A stretch of DNA of 64,000 bases, taken from assembly GCF_033097365.1 (NCBI RefSeq), contig NZ_AP028461.1:2790001-2854000 (forward strand), read 5' to 3'. This document shows positions 1-7,886 of the stretch, one piece after another (position 1 is the stretch's first letter; every line of letters starts with the position of its first letter). The notes beneath the pieces are model-generated. The model made no database searches. It had not been told where the DNA came from and saw only the letters and a list, made by a program, of their open reading frames with translations. This stretch comes from Actinoplanes sichuanensis (GTDB lineage Bacteria; Actinomycetota; Actinomycetes; Mycobacteriales; Micromonosporaceae). Both the position numbers and the translations under genes were made by a program.

Positions 1-141
1 ACCCTCGTGCCGTGGCCCGGCCGGCTCGAAGCGTGGGGCCCGGTCATCGCCCTGGTCCTGGCGGCGGCCATCCCGCTGACCATCTTCCGGGCACGTCACC
101 GCCGACCCGCCCCGGCGGTCATCTCGCCCGACAACCCCTGA
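1..141 (+). CDS. C-terminal end of a membrane protein (partial)
   Basis: Frame 1 is open from the window edge to a TGA at 139-141. It encodes 46 residues: a single hydrophobic stretch (PVIALVLAAAIPLTIF), then a basic tail (RARHRRPA), which is the look of a last transmembrane helix with a cytoplasmic end. The 5' part lies outside the window, so the family cannot be named. Confidence 0.6.
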   Translation, partial: TLVPWPGRLEAWGPVIALVLAAAIPLTIFRARHRRPAPAVISPDNP

Positions 142-301
142 CCGGCAACGCCGGCGAACGGCGTCCCACCCTCAGCGATCGTCACGCCTTAAAAAGATCC
201 GATGCGCAGGCAACCGTCGGAACCTTCGCCTCCGTTTGGTAGCGGGCGTCCAGAAACCGACCGGACACCGCTGCCTACACGCAGGAAGCTGACCGAGATT
301 C

Positions 302-1438
302 GTGACGACACCATCGCGGGGCGCCGGCCTCGTCCTGACCGCCGCGCTCCTCTGGGGCACCATCGGCCCCGCCCAGACACTGACCACCGGTCACCTCGAC
401 CCGGTGGCGCTCGCGGGATGGCGCCACCTCGTCGGCGGGGTGGTCCTCTGCGGCATAGCCCTGGCCGACCCGTCCGGCGGGCGTCGGCTTCGTGAGCGTC
501 GCAGTTGGACCGCGATGCTGCTTGCCGGACCGGCCAGCGCCGCCTACCAGGCCAGCTTCCTGACGTCGGTGGCGTACAACGGCGCGGCGGTCGGCACCGT
601 GGTCGGTGTGGCGGGCGTCCCGCTGTTCTGCGGCCTGGCCACGTACCTGGCGGACCGGCAGCGGCTGATCCGCGGCTGGATCGCCGGCTCGGCGCTCGCC
701 GCGGCCGGCTCACTCCTGCTGTTCTACCCGGGCGCCGGTGCCCGGATCGCGCCCGCGGGGCTCGTCTTCGGCATCGCCGCCGGCGCTCTGTTCGCGCTGT
801 ACACCGCCGCGGCGAAACGGCTCGGCGCCACCGGCGTCTCGGTGTACGCGGGCACCGGCGTCAGCATGCTGATCGGCGGCCTCATCCTGTCGCCGACCAT
901 GATCGCTGACGCACACGAACTGACCAGGCCACGGATTCTGGCGGTCGTCGTCTGGCTCGGTGTGGTCACCACCGCCGCCGCTTACGTCCTGTACGCCCGC
1001 GGACTGCGATCGGTCGGCACCCATGTCGCCGGCACCCTGAGCCTGGGCGAACCGGTGGCCGCCGCGCTGTTGAGTCTCACCGTGCTCGGCGAGCGCCTCA
1101 CCCTCGCCGAATGGGCGGCCTGCGCCACGATCCTGGCGGGCCTGGTACTGGCGACCCGGGCACCGGCCGGTGCGCAGGCGCCCCTGGTGGTCGCGATCGG
1201 CATGGTGCCCATGCCGGTTCGGGTGCCTCTGCGACCGGACCTGGTGGGCCAGCCGCACCCGCCCGCGCGAGGAGTGGCCAAGGCGTGGACCACGGTCGAG
1301 CGCTCGTGCGAACAGCCCGACATCGCCGCCCTCCGCACACCGCAACCGTGGGGTCCCGATCTGGTGCATCCCACGGGCAACCCCACCGCGCCTCCCTTCC
1401 GTTTCAGTACGGACCAGGCGAGGAGCTCGGGTGACTGA
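302..1438 (+). CDS. EamA/DMT-family permease with an odd C-terminal tail
   Basis: Predicted ten-helix inner-membrane permease of the drug/metabolite transporter (EamA) type, probably exporting a small metabolite; the substrate cannot be read from sequence. Two homologous halves are visible. The first opens with LLWGTIGPAQ at about residue 17. The second has GTLSLGEPVAAALLSLTVLG near residues 245-265, the conserved 'LEPV' region of the family. The start is the GTG at 302, with AGGAAG 14 bases upstream. Family members normally stop just after the last helix (about residue 290). Here about 90 proline- and arginine-rich residues follow, which look like read-through non-coding DNA after a lost stop or a frameshift. 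The end overlaps the next gene by 8 bases. Confidence 0.8.
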   Translation: MTTPSRGAGLVLTAALLWGTIGPAQTLTTGHLDPVALAGWRHLVGGVVLCGIALADPSGGRRLRERRSWTAMLLAGPASAAYQASFLTSVAYNGAAVGTVVGVAGVPLFCGLATYLADRQRLIRGWIAGSALAAAGSLLLFYPGAGARIAPAGLVFGIAAGALFALYTAAAKRLGATGVSVYAGTGVSMLIGGLILSPTMIADAHELTRPRILAVVVWLGVVTTAAAYVLYARGLRSVGTHVAGTLSLGEPVAAALLSLTVLGERLTLAEWAACATILAGLVLATRAPAGAQAPLVVAIGMVPMPVRVPLRPDLVGQPHPPARGVAKAWTTVERSCEQPDIAALRTPQPWGPDLVHPTGNPTAPPFRFSTDQARSSGD

Positions 1439-1931
1439 GGACTACCGGGAGTACGTCGCGGCGCGGATGACCAGTCTGCGCCGGACGGCGTACCTGCTGT
1501 GCGGTGACTGGCACCTGGCCGATGATCTCGTCTCGACGGCATTGCTGAAGTTGCTGCGGCACTGGCGGCGCGTATCGGTCATGGAGGATCCGGACAGCTA
1601 CATGCGGCGGGTGTTGCTGCGCTGCCTCCTGGACGAACGACGCCGACCCTGGCGGCGCGAGATCTCCTGGGACCGGCTGCCGGAGCCGCGCACCGTCGAC
1701 ACCGACGCGCAGGCCACCGACCGGGTCACCGTCGTCGCGGCGCTGGCCCAGCTACCGCCACGTCGCCGGGCCGTGGTCGTGCTGCGCTACTTCTGCGACC
1801 TGTCGGTGGAGCAGACCGCAGCCGAACTCGACTGCACACCCGGCACCGTCAAGAGCCAGACCGCGCGAGCACTGCTCACCCTGCGCGACACCCTGGGCGC
1901 CGTCAGAGAAGGGAGCACCACCGATGGATGA
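1431..1931 (+). CDS. SigE-family ECF RNA polymerase sigma factor
   Basis: 166-residue extracytoplasmic-function sigma factor that redirects RNA polymerase to a small regulon. Region 2 is at residues 5-75 (RMTSLRRTAYLLCGDWHLADDL, then the YMRRVLLRCLLDERRR helix that contacts the -10). Region 4 is at about 105-155 (LPPRRRAVVVLRYFCDLSVEQTA, then the helix-turn-helix CTPGTVKSQTARAL). The GTG at 1431 is chosen because it places MTEDYREYVAARM at the family's usual N-terminus. The stop overlaps the ATG of the next gene, which encodes a single-pass membrane protein, the usual partner arrangement for these sigma factors. Confidence 0.9.
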   Translation: MTEDYREYVAARMTSLRRTAYLLCGDWHLADDLVSTALLKLLRHWRRVSVMEDPDSYMRRVLLRCLLDERRRPWRREISWDRLPEPRTVDTDAQATDRVTVVAALAQLPPRRRAVVVLRYFCDLSVEQTAAELDCTPGTVKSQTARALLTLRDTLGAVREGSTTDG

Positions 1932-2691
1932 CCTGCCGGCCATGCTGCGCGAAGCGACCCGGAACCCACCACCGACCCGCATCGACCTCGACCGGATGAT
2001 CGACGGTGAGCGCCGCCGCAAGACCTGGCGTACCGCATCCGCCGGCAGCGTGCTCGCCGTCATCACCGCGATCGGCGGCGTCGCGTGGACCACACATCAG
2101 GCCGACCGGGCCACGCCGGCCGTGACGGCGAGCCGGCCGCCGGTGACACCGTCCACCCCGGCGCCGTCGCCCTGCACACATCCCACGGACGGCGTCGGTG
2201 CAGCAGCCCGCACCCCGCAACCGGTCCGGCCTCTGCCGGAAACCCACGACACCGCGATCGCACGCCTCACGGCGGCACTGCCGCACCTGATCCCACCCGG
2301 CAGCCGCCCGAGCCGGACTTCGAGCTGCGACCGGGTGGAGTTCTGGTGGAACAAGCAGGCCGCCGCCTATCAGGCGGTCGCCTGGCAGGGCGACGGCGCC
2401 ACCGAGGTGTCCATGGTGATCCTCGTCCGGGCCGCCGAACGATCCGACACCACACCACACTGCCTCGCCGCCACCGGGTCCGCCTGTACCCGGACCGATC
2501 TGGGTCCCGGAGAGATCGCCATGTCCGACTCGATGCCGCTGATCGAAGGCGAACGCCAGCGCAGCGTGACCGTCTACCGTCCCGACAGCACACGGGTCAG
2601 CGTGGTGGTCATCGGCCGGCCCGCGTCCCTGCCCACCGTGGCCGGGCTGACGGAGATCGCCCGATCCGCCGACCTCACCCTCTACCCGTGA
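1924..2691 (+). CDS. Single-pass membrane protein, putative partner of the sigma factor
   Basis: 255 residues: a short basic cytoplasmic N-terminus (residues 1-38, with an amphipathic stretch MDDLPAMLREATRNPP), one transmembrane helix at about 40-58 (SAGSVLAVITAIGGVAW), a Pro/Thr-rich linker and a roughly 170-residue extracytoplasmic domain with several cysteines. It is translationally coupled to the SigE-type gene, whose stop codon it overlaps. The position and topology suggest an anti-sigma or sensor role, but the classical zinc-binding anti-sigma motif (HxxxCxxC) is absent, so this is inference. No enzyme family recognised. Confidence 0.7.
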   Translation: MDDLPAMLREATRNPPPTRIDLDRMIDGERRRKTWRTASAGSVLAVITAIGGVAWTTHQADRATPAVTASRPPVTPSTPAPSPCTHPTDGVGAAARTPQPVRPLPETHDTAIARLTAALPHLIPPGSRPSRTSSCDRVEFWWNKQAAAYQAVAWQGDGATEVSMVILVRAAERSDTTPHCLAATGSACTRTDLGPGEIAMSDSMPLIEGERQRSVTVYRPDSTRVSVVVIGRPASLPTVAGLTEIARSADLTLYP

Positions 2692-2717
2692 CGACCTCGC
2701 CACCCGGGAGCAGCTCT

Positions 2718-3413
2718 GTGGACAGGGTGAAGCGATTCGTGGCGGCGGCGTCTGCGGCGGGTGTCCCGCTCCCGACGGTCACACGTCTCGCCTCGACGGC
2801 GCGTTCCTGCGTCACCCTGGGGCCGGACGTGCCGGGACCGGTGGCCGGCGTGCTCGGCGGGAACCCGTCGATGCCGGCCGGCATGCCTGACCATCACTGC
2901 CCGTTCATCGCCGCCGTCGACTGCGCGCTCATCCCGGCCGAGGTGACCGGCGTCGCCTGGCCCCGCGACGGGCATCTGCTGTTCTTCGGTGACGTCTACG
3001 ACCGTGGTGAGGTCCGCTACCTGCCGGCGGGCACTGCGGTGACCGAACGGCGGGTCCCCGGTGTGATGACCCTCGTCCGGCGCGATCTGCGGCTGTCGGT
3101 GGACATCAGTCTCGCGCCGTTGGAATGGGGGATCGACTTCGACGACGACGATCTGGACGACATCGACGAACTGGGGGAGGCGGTCGCCGGGTCCGCGGCC
3201 GGTCTGCACAGCGGCGGCCCCCTGCAGATCGGGGGATATCCGCCGCACTGGAACGATCCGCCGCCGAACGACCGGATCGTGCTGGCCTCGTGGTCCGACT
3301 CGGCGGGCTTCTTCGACCTGCCGTCGGCGATCCTCTACTGGCGCCTCGGCGAAGCCGACCTGCTCGCCCGCCGATTCCAGAACGCGCAACAGTCCCACGA
3401 CGCGAGCGCCTGA
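2718..3413 (+). CDS. DUF1963 (YwqG-like) protein
   Basis: 231-residue soluble protein of the DUF1963/YwqG family, whose biochemical role is unknown. Hallmarks are visible: GGNPSMPAG near residue 50, then VAWPRDGHLLFFGDVYD, and the late GGYPPHWN motif (about residue 170) followed by a hydrophobic strand WSDSAGFF. An acidic run FDDDDLDDIDELGEA lies between. In-frame GTGs exist at 2688, 2718 and 2727; 2718 is preferred because GGGAG sits 7 bases before it. The gene follows the sigma-factor pair by 26 bases and may be co-transcribed. Confidence 0.75.
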   Translation: MDRVKRFVAAASAAGVPLPTVTRLASTARSCVTLGPDVPGPVAGVLGGNPSMPAGMPDHHCPFIAAVDCALIPAEVTGVAWPRDGHLLFFGDVYDRGEVRYLPAGTAVTERRVPGVMTLVRRDLRLSVDISLAPLEWGIDFDDDDLDDIDELGEAVAGSAAGLHSGGPLQIGGYPPHWNDPPPNDRIVLASWSDSAGFFDLPSAILYWRLGEADLLARRFQNAQQSHDASA

Positions 3414-3507
3414 CCGCGACGGTTCGGCATCGTCGACAGCCGACTTCCGCGTTGTCACCGGACGCACGTGGACGTCTGCCGTCGCACCGTGCTGACAAGA
3501 TGTGATC

Positions 3508-4269
3508 ATGACTGTGGAGCCGCCCTCGCGCCCGAATCGACTCGATCGATGGTGGCGGGTGTTCCGCATGATCGTGCTGGTGGTGTGGCTGATCCTGGCC
3601 GCGGCGACGTGGTGGACGGCGCCCCGGAAGGCCGGCTACGACGACGCGAAGGCCGCCGTGGCCGAAAAGCGCCTGACCGCCTATCAGTGGGGCGACTCGT
3701 GGGACACCACCGATCGGCGCGGGTGGTTCGACGACTCGACGCTGCGGTCCACCGGCACCCAGGGTCCGATCTTCGCGTGGCGCACCGGTGACGGCCGGGT
3801 GCGCTGGACCGACACGGAAGACTTCGGCGAGGTCACGATCCCCGACGGCGTCGAGCGAGACGACTACTCCGGGCCCGGCGCCACCGGACTCGCCCAGGCA
3901 CTGACAGCCGCCGGACTGAATGACCGTGCCGGCGACGTCGACGCCCGGAACGCGTGGATCTCCGGTGCCGAAGCCGTCCTCACCCTCCTGTTTCTCGGAG
4001 TGGTCATCGCCGGGCCGGCGCCGGTACGCGGCACCCGCTGGTTCTGGTTCTGGCTGACGTTGACCGCCCCGTACGGCCTGGGCCTGGTGTACTGGCTGCT
4101 CCGCGACCGCCCGTGGTCGCCCACCGCCCCGGCGGCCCCGACAACGATCAGCGGAGAGACCCGGGACCGGGGATGGTTCGGTCTGCTGATCGGCATCCTC
4201 GCGTCGTTTCTGGTCGGCATCATCGTCGCCGTCCTGCACGGCCTGCTCGGTGATCAATGGGTGCCGTAG
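3508..4269 (+). CDS. Three-pass membrane protein of unknown function
   Basis: 253 residues with a first transmembrane helix at about 18-36 (FRMIVLVVWLILAAATWW), a roughly 115-residue extracytoplasmic domain rich in Asp and Trp, two close helices at about 155-200 (AVLTLLFLGVVIAG; FWFWLTLTAPYGLGLVYWLL) and a last helix near the end (LLIGILASFLVGIIVAVL). An in-frame GTG two codons upstream is an alternative start. I recognise no family. It stands alone, with non-coding gaps on both sides. Confidence 0.7.
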   Translation: MTVEPPSRPNRLDRWWRVFRMIVLVVWLILAAATWWTAPRKAGYDDAKAAVAEKRLTAYQWGDSWDTTDRRGWFDDSTLRSTGTQGPIFAWRTGDGRVRWTDTEDFGEVTIPDGVERDDYSGPGATGLAQALTAAGLNDRAGDVDARNAWISGAEAVLTLLFLGVVIAGPAPVRGTRWFWFWLTLTAPYGLGLVYWLLRDRPWSPTAPAAPTTISGETRDRGWFGLLIGILASFLVGIIVAVLHGLLGDQWVP

Positions 4270-4345
4270 GCCACCGGCCGACCGGAACCGCCGCAGCCGG
4301 TTGACGATCCCCACCAATGAAAGCCGGCCGTCCACCGCCACCAGG

Positions 4346-4544
4346 TGCGACCACCACGGCAACGTCGGTCAGGGCCCAAGCGCATCCTGGTCCTCGACAC
4401 CTGGGAGCGCGCCTACCTCCTGCAGTACAAGAACGTACGCCCGGACTACGGCGACCGGCTCTGGAGCTGGTCAACTGGTCGGCTGTGACCAAGCGGTTCG
4501 CCACGGCCCGCGCCGCCGGCAACCCGCTGATCGTTGCTTCGTGA
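4346..4544 (+). pseudogene. Superoxide dismutase (Fe/Mn) C-terminal relic, frameshifted
   Basis: Three short pieces in different frames line up, in order, with the C-terminus of actinobacterial Fe/Mn superoxide dismutase. They are [11 protein letters not shown] (frame 2, from 4346; family YDHQGNVGQG), then [20 protein letters not shown] (frame 1, from 4384; family DxWEHAxYLQYKN, which carries the metal-ligand Asp and His), then [15 protein letters not shown] (frame 3, to the TGA at 4542; family VVNWxDVxxRF). The metal-ligand His of WEH is Arg here (WER). With at least two frameshifts and no N-terminal half, this is a dead remnant. Confidence 0.75.
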
Positions 4545-4556
4545 TCAAAGCCGCCC

Positions 4557-4925
4557 TCATGGGCTGGGTGTGTTGATCTGCCGGTGGTGGGCGAAGTCGC
4601 CGGTGTGCTGCTCGGCCCAGGTCTGCAGGTGCTGCAGCGCGGCGGTGGCGCCGCGGGCCAGGTCGGTCAGCGCATACTCCACCGTCGGCGGGCGGGTGGC
4701 CTGCACCGTACGGGTGATCAGCCCGCCGATCTCGAGCTCGCGCAGGGTCTGGGCCAGCATCTTGTCGCTGACGCCACCGGCGCGTCGGCGCAGCTCGGAC
4801 CAGCGTTGCGGGCCGTCCTGGAGATCGACCAGGACCAGGCTCGCCCACCGGGAGGTGACCAGGTCGAACAACTGCCGGCCCGGGCATGCCGGATCCCGGA
4901 CGTTACCGTGTGTGCTCTCCTCCAC
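4557..4925 (-). CDS. HxlR-family winged-helix regulator
   Basis: 122-residue dimeric winged-helix regulator. The HxlR pattern is clear: an N-terminal cysteine (PACPG, about residue 15), the first helix FDLVTSRWASLVLVDLQDGP, the recognition region ELRRRAGGVSDKMLAQTLREL, and the wing GLITRTVQATRPPTVEYALT. The single Cys could sense electrophiles or oxidants, as in several HxlR proteins (inference). It is divergent from the metallo-hydrolase/SnoaL fusion gene, and the 94-bp gap contains palindromic sequence, so it probably controls both. Confidence 0.88.
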   Translation of the reverse strand: MEESTHGNVRDPACPGRQLFDLVTSRWASLVLVDLQDGPQRWSELRRRAGGVSDKMLAQTLRELEIGGLITRTVQATRPPTVEYALTDLARGATAALQHLQTWAEQHTGDFAHHRQINTPSP

Positions 4926-4930
4926 GTACT

Positions 4931-4985
4931 CACCTTACCTAAAGGTACGTACTTCCCAATAGTTAGTAACTCGGCCACAGTTAGT
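4931..4985. promoter_or_regulatory. Divergent promoter/operator region for the HxlR regulator
   Basis: The gap between the HxlR gene and its divergent neighbour is much more AT-rich than its surroundings. It holds the palindrome TACCT-AA-AGGTA (4936-4947) overlapping GGTACGTACTT, and two direct copies of AGTTAGT (4961-4967 and 4979-4985), 18 bases apart. HxlR regulators bind inverted sites in such gaps, so the palindrome is the likely operator. Confidence 0.5.
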
Positions 4986-5019
4986 CCTGCCAAGACGGGC
5001 AACACCGAGGAGAACCATC

Positions 5020-6240
5020 GTGACCGACACCGCCGCGACCCGAGCCGAGAACACCGTGACCGTGCTCGGCGGCCCCACCGTCCTGATCCACCTGGCCGGA
5101 TGGACCCTGCTGACCGACCCCACCTTCGACGCCGCCGGCACCGAATACCAGGACGGCCCGGTTCGGCTGCGCAAGACCACCGACCCGGCGCTGAAACCCG
5201 CACAGCTGCCCACCCTCGACGCCCTGCTGGTCAGCCACACCCAGCATGTCGACAACCTCGACACCGCCGGACGCGACGTGGCCACCGGCGCCGCACCGGT
5301 CTTCACCACCGTCGCCGGCGCCGCCGACCTCGGCGCCGGCGCCGTCGGCCTGCAGCCGTGGCAGACCACGACCCTGTCCGCACCGGGCCGCACGACCCTG
5401 CACATCACCGCCGTGCCGGCCGCCCACGGCCCCGCCGGCACCGAAGCCGTCACCGGCCCGGTCACCGGATTCCTGCTGCACACCGACAACAGCGCCGACC
5501 CGACCGTCTACATCTCCGGCGACACCGTCGACCTGGACGCGATGAGCACGCTGGCCACCCGGCACCGCATCGACGTGGCCCTGCTGCACCTCGGCGCGGC
5601 CGGCTTCCCCGAGCTCGGCGACCTGCGACTGTCGTTGACCGCCGACCAGGCCGTCGAGGCCGCCCACCGGCTCGGTGACCCGCTAGTCGTGGCCGTACAC
5701 GCCGAGGGCTGGGCGCACTACACCGAAGACCGCAGCCACGTCGAACACGCCTTCGACACCGCCGGGCGTCCCCAGCGGTGGCCCACCCCCGGCCAGGCGA
5801 TCACCCTGCCTGATCCCGGCGCCGCAGCGCTGGCCCGGTCCTTCTACGCCGCGGTCGACGCCCGCCCCTTCGACCCCGAACGGGTCGGCGCCCACCTGGC
5901 CCCGAACTTCCACGACCACAACCGGCCGGCCGGCTTCGGCGACGACGCAAGCGACCGCGACGTCCTGATCCTGCTCCTGACCGGCCTGGCCGCGGCGTTT
6001 CCCGACGGCCGGCACACTCTGGAACGGGTCACCCCGGTCGGCGCCGACGAGGCCCTTCTCTACTGGCGGTTCACCGGGACACACACCGGCGCGACGTTCT
6101 TCGGCGCCGACCCGACCGGCGCCCGCGTCGACTTCGTGGGCACCGACCTCTTCCGGGCGGACGACGGCCGGTTCACCGAGCAGCACCACATCGAAGACCT
6201 CCTGGCACTGAGCGCCCAGCTCCGTACCCCGGTCTCCTGA
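5020..6240 (+). CDS. Metallo-beta-lactamase-fold hydrolase fused to a SnoaL-like domain
   Basis: 406-residue two-domain protein. Residues 10-265 resemble UlaG-type metallo-hydrolases: GGPTVLIHLAGWTLLTDPTF, then LLVSHTQHVDNLD where the family has SHxHxDH, then TAVPAAHGP, YISGDTV and VAVHAEGW. Residues 268-400 are a SnoaL-like (NTF2-fold) domain: ARSFYAAVDARPFDPERV, then FHDHNRP and YWRFTGTHTG. In the first motif Gln replaces the first His (HTQHVDN) and Asn replaces the second-metal His, so metal binding may be altered. The GTG start has GAGGAG 8 bases upstream. The HxlR neighbour suggests induction by a small toxic compound. The fusion is unusual; the substrate is unknown. Confidence 0.8.
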   Translation: MTDTAATRAENTVTVLGGPTVLIHLAGWTLLTDPTFDAAGTEYQDGPVRLRKTTDPALKPAQLPTLDALLVSHTQHVDNLDTAGRDVATGAAPVFTTVAGAADLGAGAVGLQPWQTTTLSAPGRTTLHITAVPAAHGPAGTEAVTGPVTGFLLHTDNSADPTVYISGDTVDLDAMSTLATRHRIDVALLHLGAAGFPELGDLRLSLTADQAVEAAHRLGDPLVVAVHAEGWAHYTEDRSHVEHAFDTAGRPQRWPTPGQAITLPDPGAAALARSFYAAVDARPFDPERVGAHLAPNFHDHNRPAGFGDDASDRDVLILLLTGLAAAFPDGRHTLERVTPVGADEALLYWRFTGTHTGATFFGADPTGARVDFVGTDLFRADDGRFTEQHHIEDLLALSAQLRTPVS

Positions 6241-6455
6241 TCACCGCCACCACCGGAAACCGGTACGCCCTCACGACCATGGCCGGCCGCAGCCTGATCC
6301 GGGGGCGGGCGGTACCGGCTGACCCGGTCACGACATCGGACGCTCCCCGGGCGCGATGTCGTCGAACGCCAGATGACCGGTCCGGCACCACGCGACCGCC
6401 ACGGCTGTCCCCGGCAAGGCCGGTTGTCTCGGTTCGCCGCGGGTATGCGGCGGCC

Positions 6456-6833
6456 ATGGAACGAGTGAGCAGCAAGCACGGGCCCCGCCTCGACGAGGGC
6501 ATGAAGCACGAGGTGCGCGGCCACGTCCAAGGTGTCGCCGGTGGTCGGGCCGAGGAGTGGAAGACACCGGAACCGGCGGGCGAGGACCAGCCCGAAGCCG
6601 GCCGGGTACCGAACGCCGACGACAGCGCGGACCTCAGCCGCTTCGGCACCTACATCGGGCTGTCCAGCATGCCCGGCGACCGGCAAGCCCTCCGCCATGG
6701 CGCCGCGGCCCTGGGAGCGCCGGACGACGTGCTCGACGACCTGGACCGGCTCCCCGACGGCGTGGAGTTCCACACCGTCACGGAGATCTGGGCGGCGCTC
6801 GGCCGCGGATCCGCCGACCGACGGCCGGGCTGA
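6456..6833 (+). CDS. DUF2795 domain protein
   Basis: 125 residues. The N-terminus SSKHGPRLDEGMKHEVRGHV and the following GGRAEEWKTPEP are the repeated hallmark of DUF2795-containing actinobacterial proteins. The C-terminal half LGAPDDVLDDLDRLPDGVEF is the DUF2795 helical domain itself. It is soluble and acidic; its function is unknown. The frame is open for 59 codons upstream, but only the ATG at 6456 begins the conserved region. Confidence 0.8.
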   Translation: MERVSSKHGPRLDEGMKHEVRGHVQGVAGGRAEEWKTPEPAGEDQPEAGRVPNADDSADLSRFGTYIGLSSMPGDRQALRHGAAALGAPDDVLDDLDRLPDGVEFHTVTEIWAALGRGSADRRPG

Positions 6834-6918
6834 CCGAGGCGTCGGACCTACCCGCCCCGCCATCACCTCGACACCGCGGCGCATAGGATTCCCGTCTCGG
6901 TGATCGTGAGGGGCGGGC

Positions 6919-7848
6919 ATGCTTCATGTACGGGTGATCGCGCCGAAACGCGTCACCGACCAGGTGCTGGATGCGCTGACCGCGGACGAGGCGGCCACCC
7001 ACGTGGTGCGCCTGCCGGACGTCGCCCTGTCGCCGCCCGGTGACGTCGTCGAGTTCGACGTCGTGCGGGAGGGCGCCAGCACCGTCCTGGACCGGCTGCG
7101 CGGTCTCGGGATCGACGACGACGGCGCCATCGTGGTCGAACGCGTCGACGCCGCACTGTCGGCATCGGCGCGGCGGGCGGCCCGCCGCGTCCCCGGCCTG
7201 GGCGTGGACGCCGTGGTCTGGCACGAGATCGAACAGCAGACCGGCGAGGAGACGGCGCTGTCGGCGTCGTTCCTGGCGTTCATGACCATCGCCACGGTGA
7301 TCGCCGCGATCGGGGTGCTGCTGGACCAGCCCATCCTGATCGTCGGGTCGATGGTCGTCGGGCCCGAGTTCGGCCCGCTCGCCGCCCTCTGTATCGGCCT
7401 GGTGCAGGCCAAGACGTACCTGGTGCGCCGCTCGCTGGTGGCACTCGGGATCGGGTTCCCGTTCGCGATGGTCATCACGGTGGTGGCGGTGTGGCTGCTG
7501 ACCGCCGCCGGCCTCGTGGACGAGTCGATGCTGCTGGCCGAACGGCCCCTGACCGACTTCATCTGGCGTCCCGACGCGCTGTCCTGGGTGATCGGCTTCC
7601 TCGGCGGGGTGGCCGGGATCCTGTCGCTGACCTCGGCGAAGGCGGGCACCCTCGTCGGTGTGCTGATCTCGGTGACCACCGTCCCGGCGGCGGCCAACGC
7701 GGCCGTCGCCGTCGCCTACGGGGTACGCGACGAGGCACTCGGGTCGGCCCTGCAGCTTCTCATCAACCTGGCCGCCATCGTCCTGGCCGGGGTACTGACG
7801 TTGCTGGTCCAGCGGGTGGTGTGGCGACGCGCGCAGCGCACCGGTTGA
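6919..7848 (+). CDS. DUF389 family membrane protein
   Basis: 309 residues. The N-terminal soluble ACT-like part (1-85) starts MLHVRVIAPKRVTDQVLDAL. After a linker come about six transmembrane helices (from FLAFMTIATVIAAIGVLLDQ at residue 115 to LLINLAAIVLAGVLTLLVQ near 290). The family signature IVGSMVVGPEFGPLAALCIGL, the conserved 'GAMLISPLMGPI' type motif, is present. The role is unknown; the family is a suspected channel or transporter. It ends 38 bases before a convergent gene. Confidence 0.88.
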   Translation: MLHVRVIAPKRVTDQVLDALTADEAATHVVRLPDVALSPPGDVVEFDVVREGASTVLDRLRGLGIDDDGAIVVERVDAALSASARRAARRVPGLGVDAVVWHEIEQQTGEETALSASFLAFMTIATVIAAIGVLLDQPILIVGSMVVGPEFGPLAALCIGLVQAKTYLVRRSLVALGIGFPFAMVITVVAVWLLTAAGLVDESMLLAERPLTDFIWRPDALSWVIGFLGGVAGILSLTSAKAGTLVGVLISVTTVPAAANAAVAVAYGVRDEALGSALQLLINLAAIVLAGVLTLLVQRVVWRRAQRTG

Positions 7849-7886
7849 CGGCCCTGCCCGGACGCTGCCGGGCCGGCGGCAGACGG

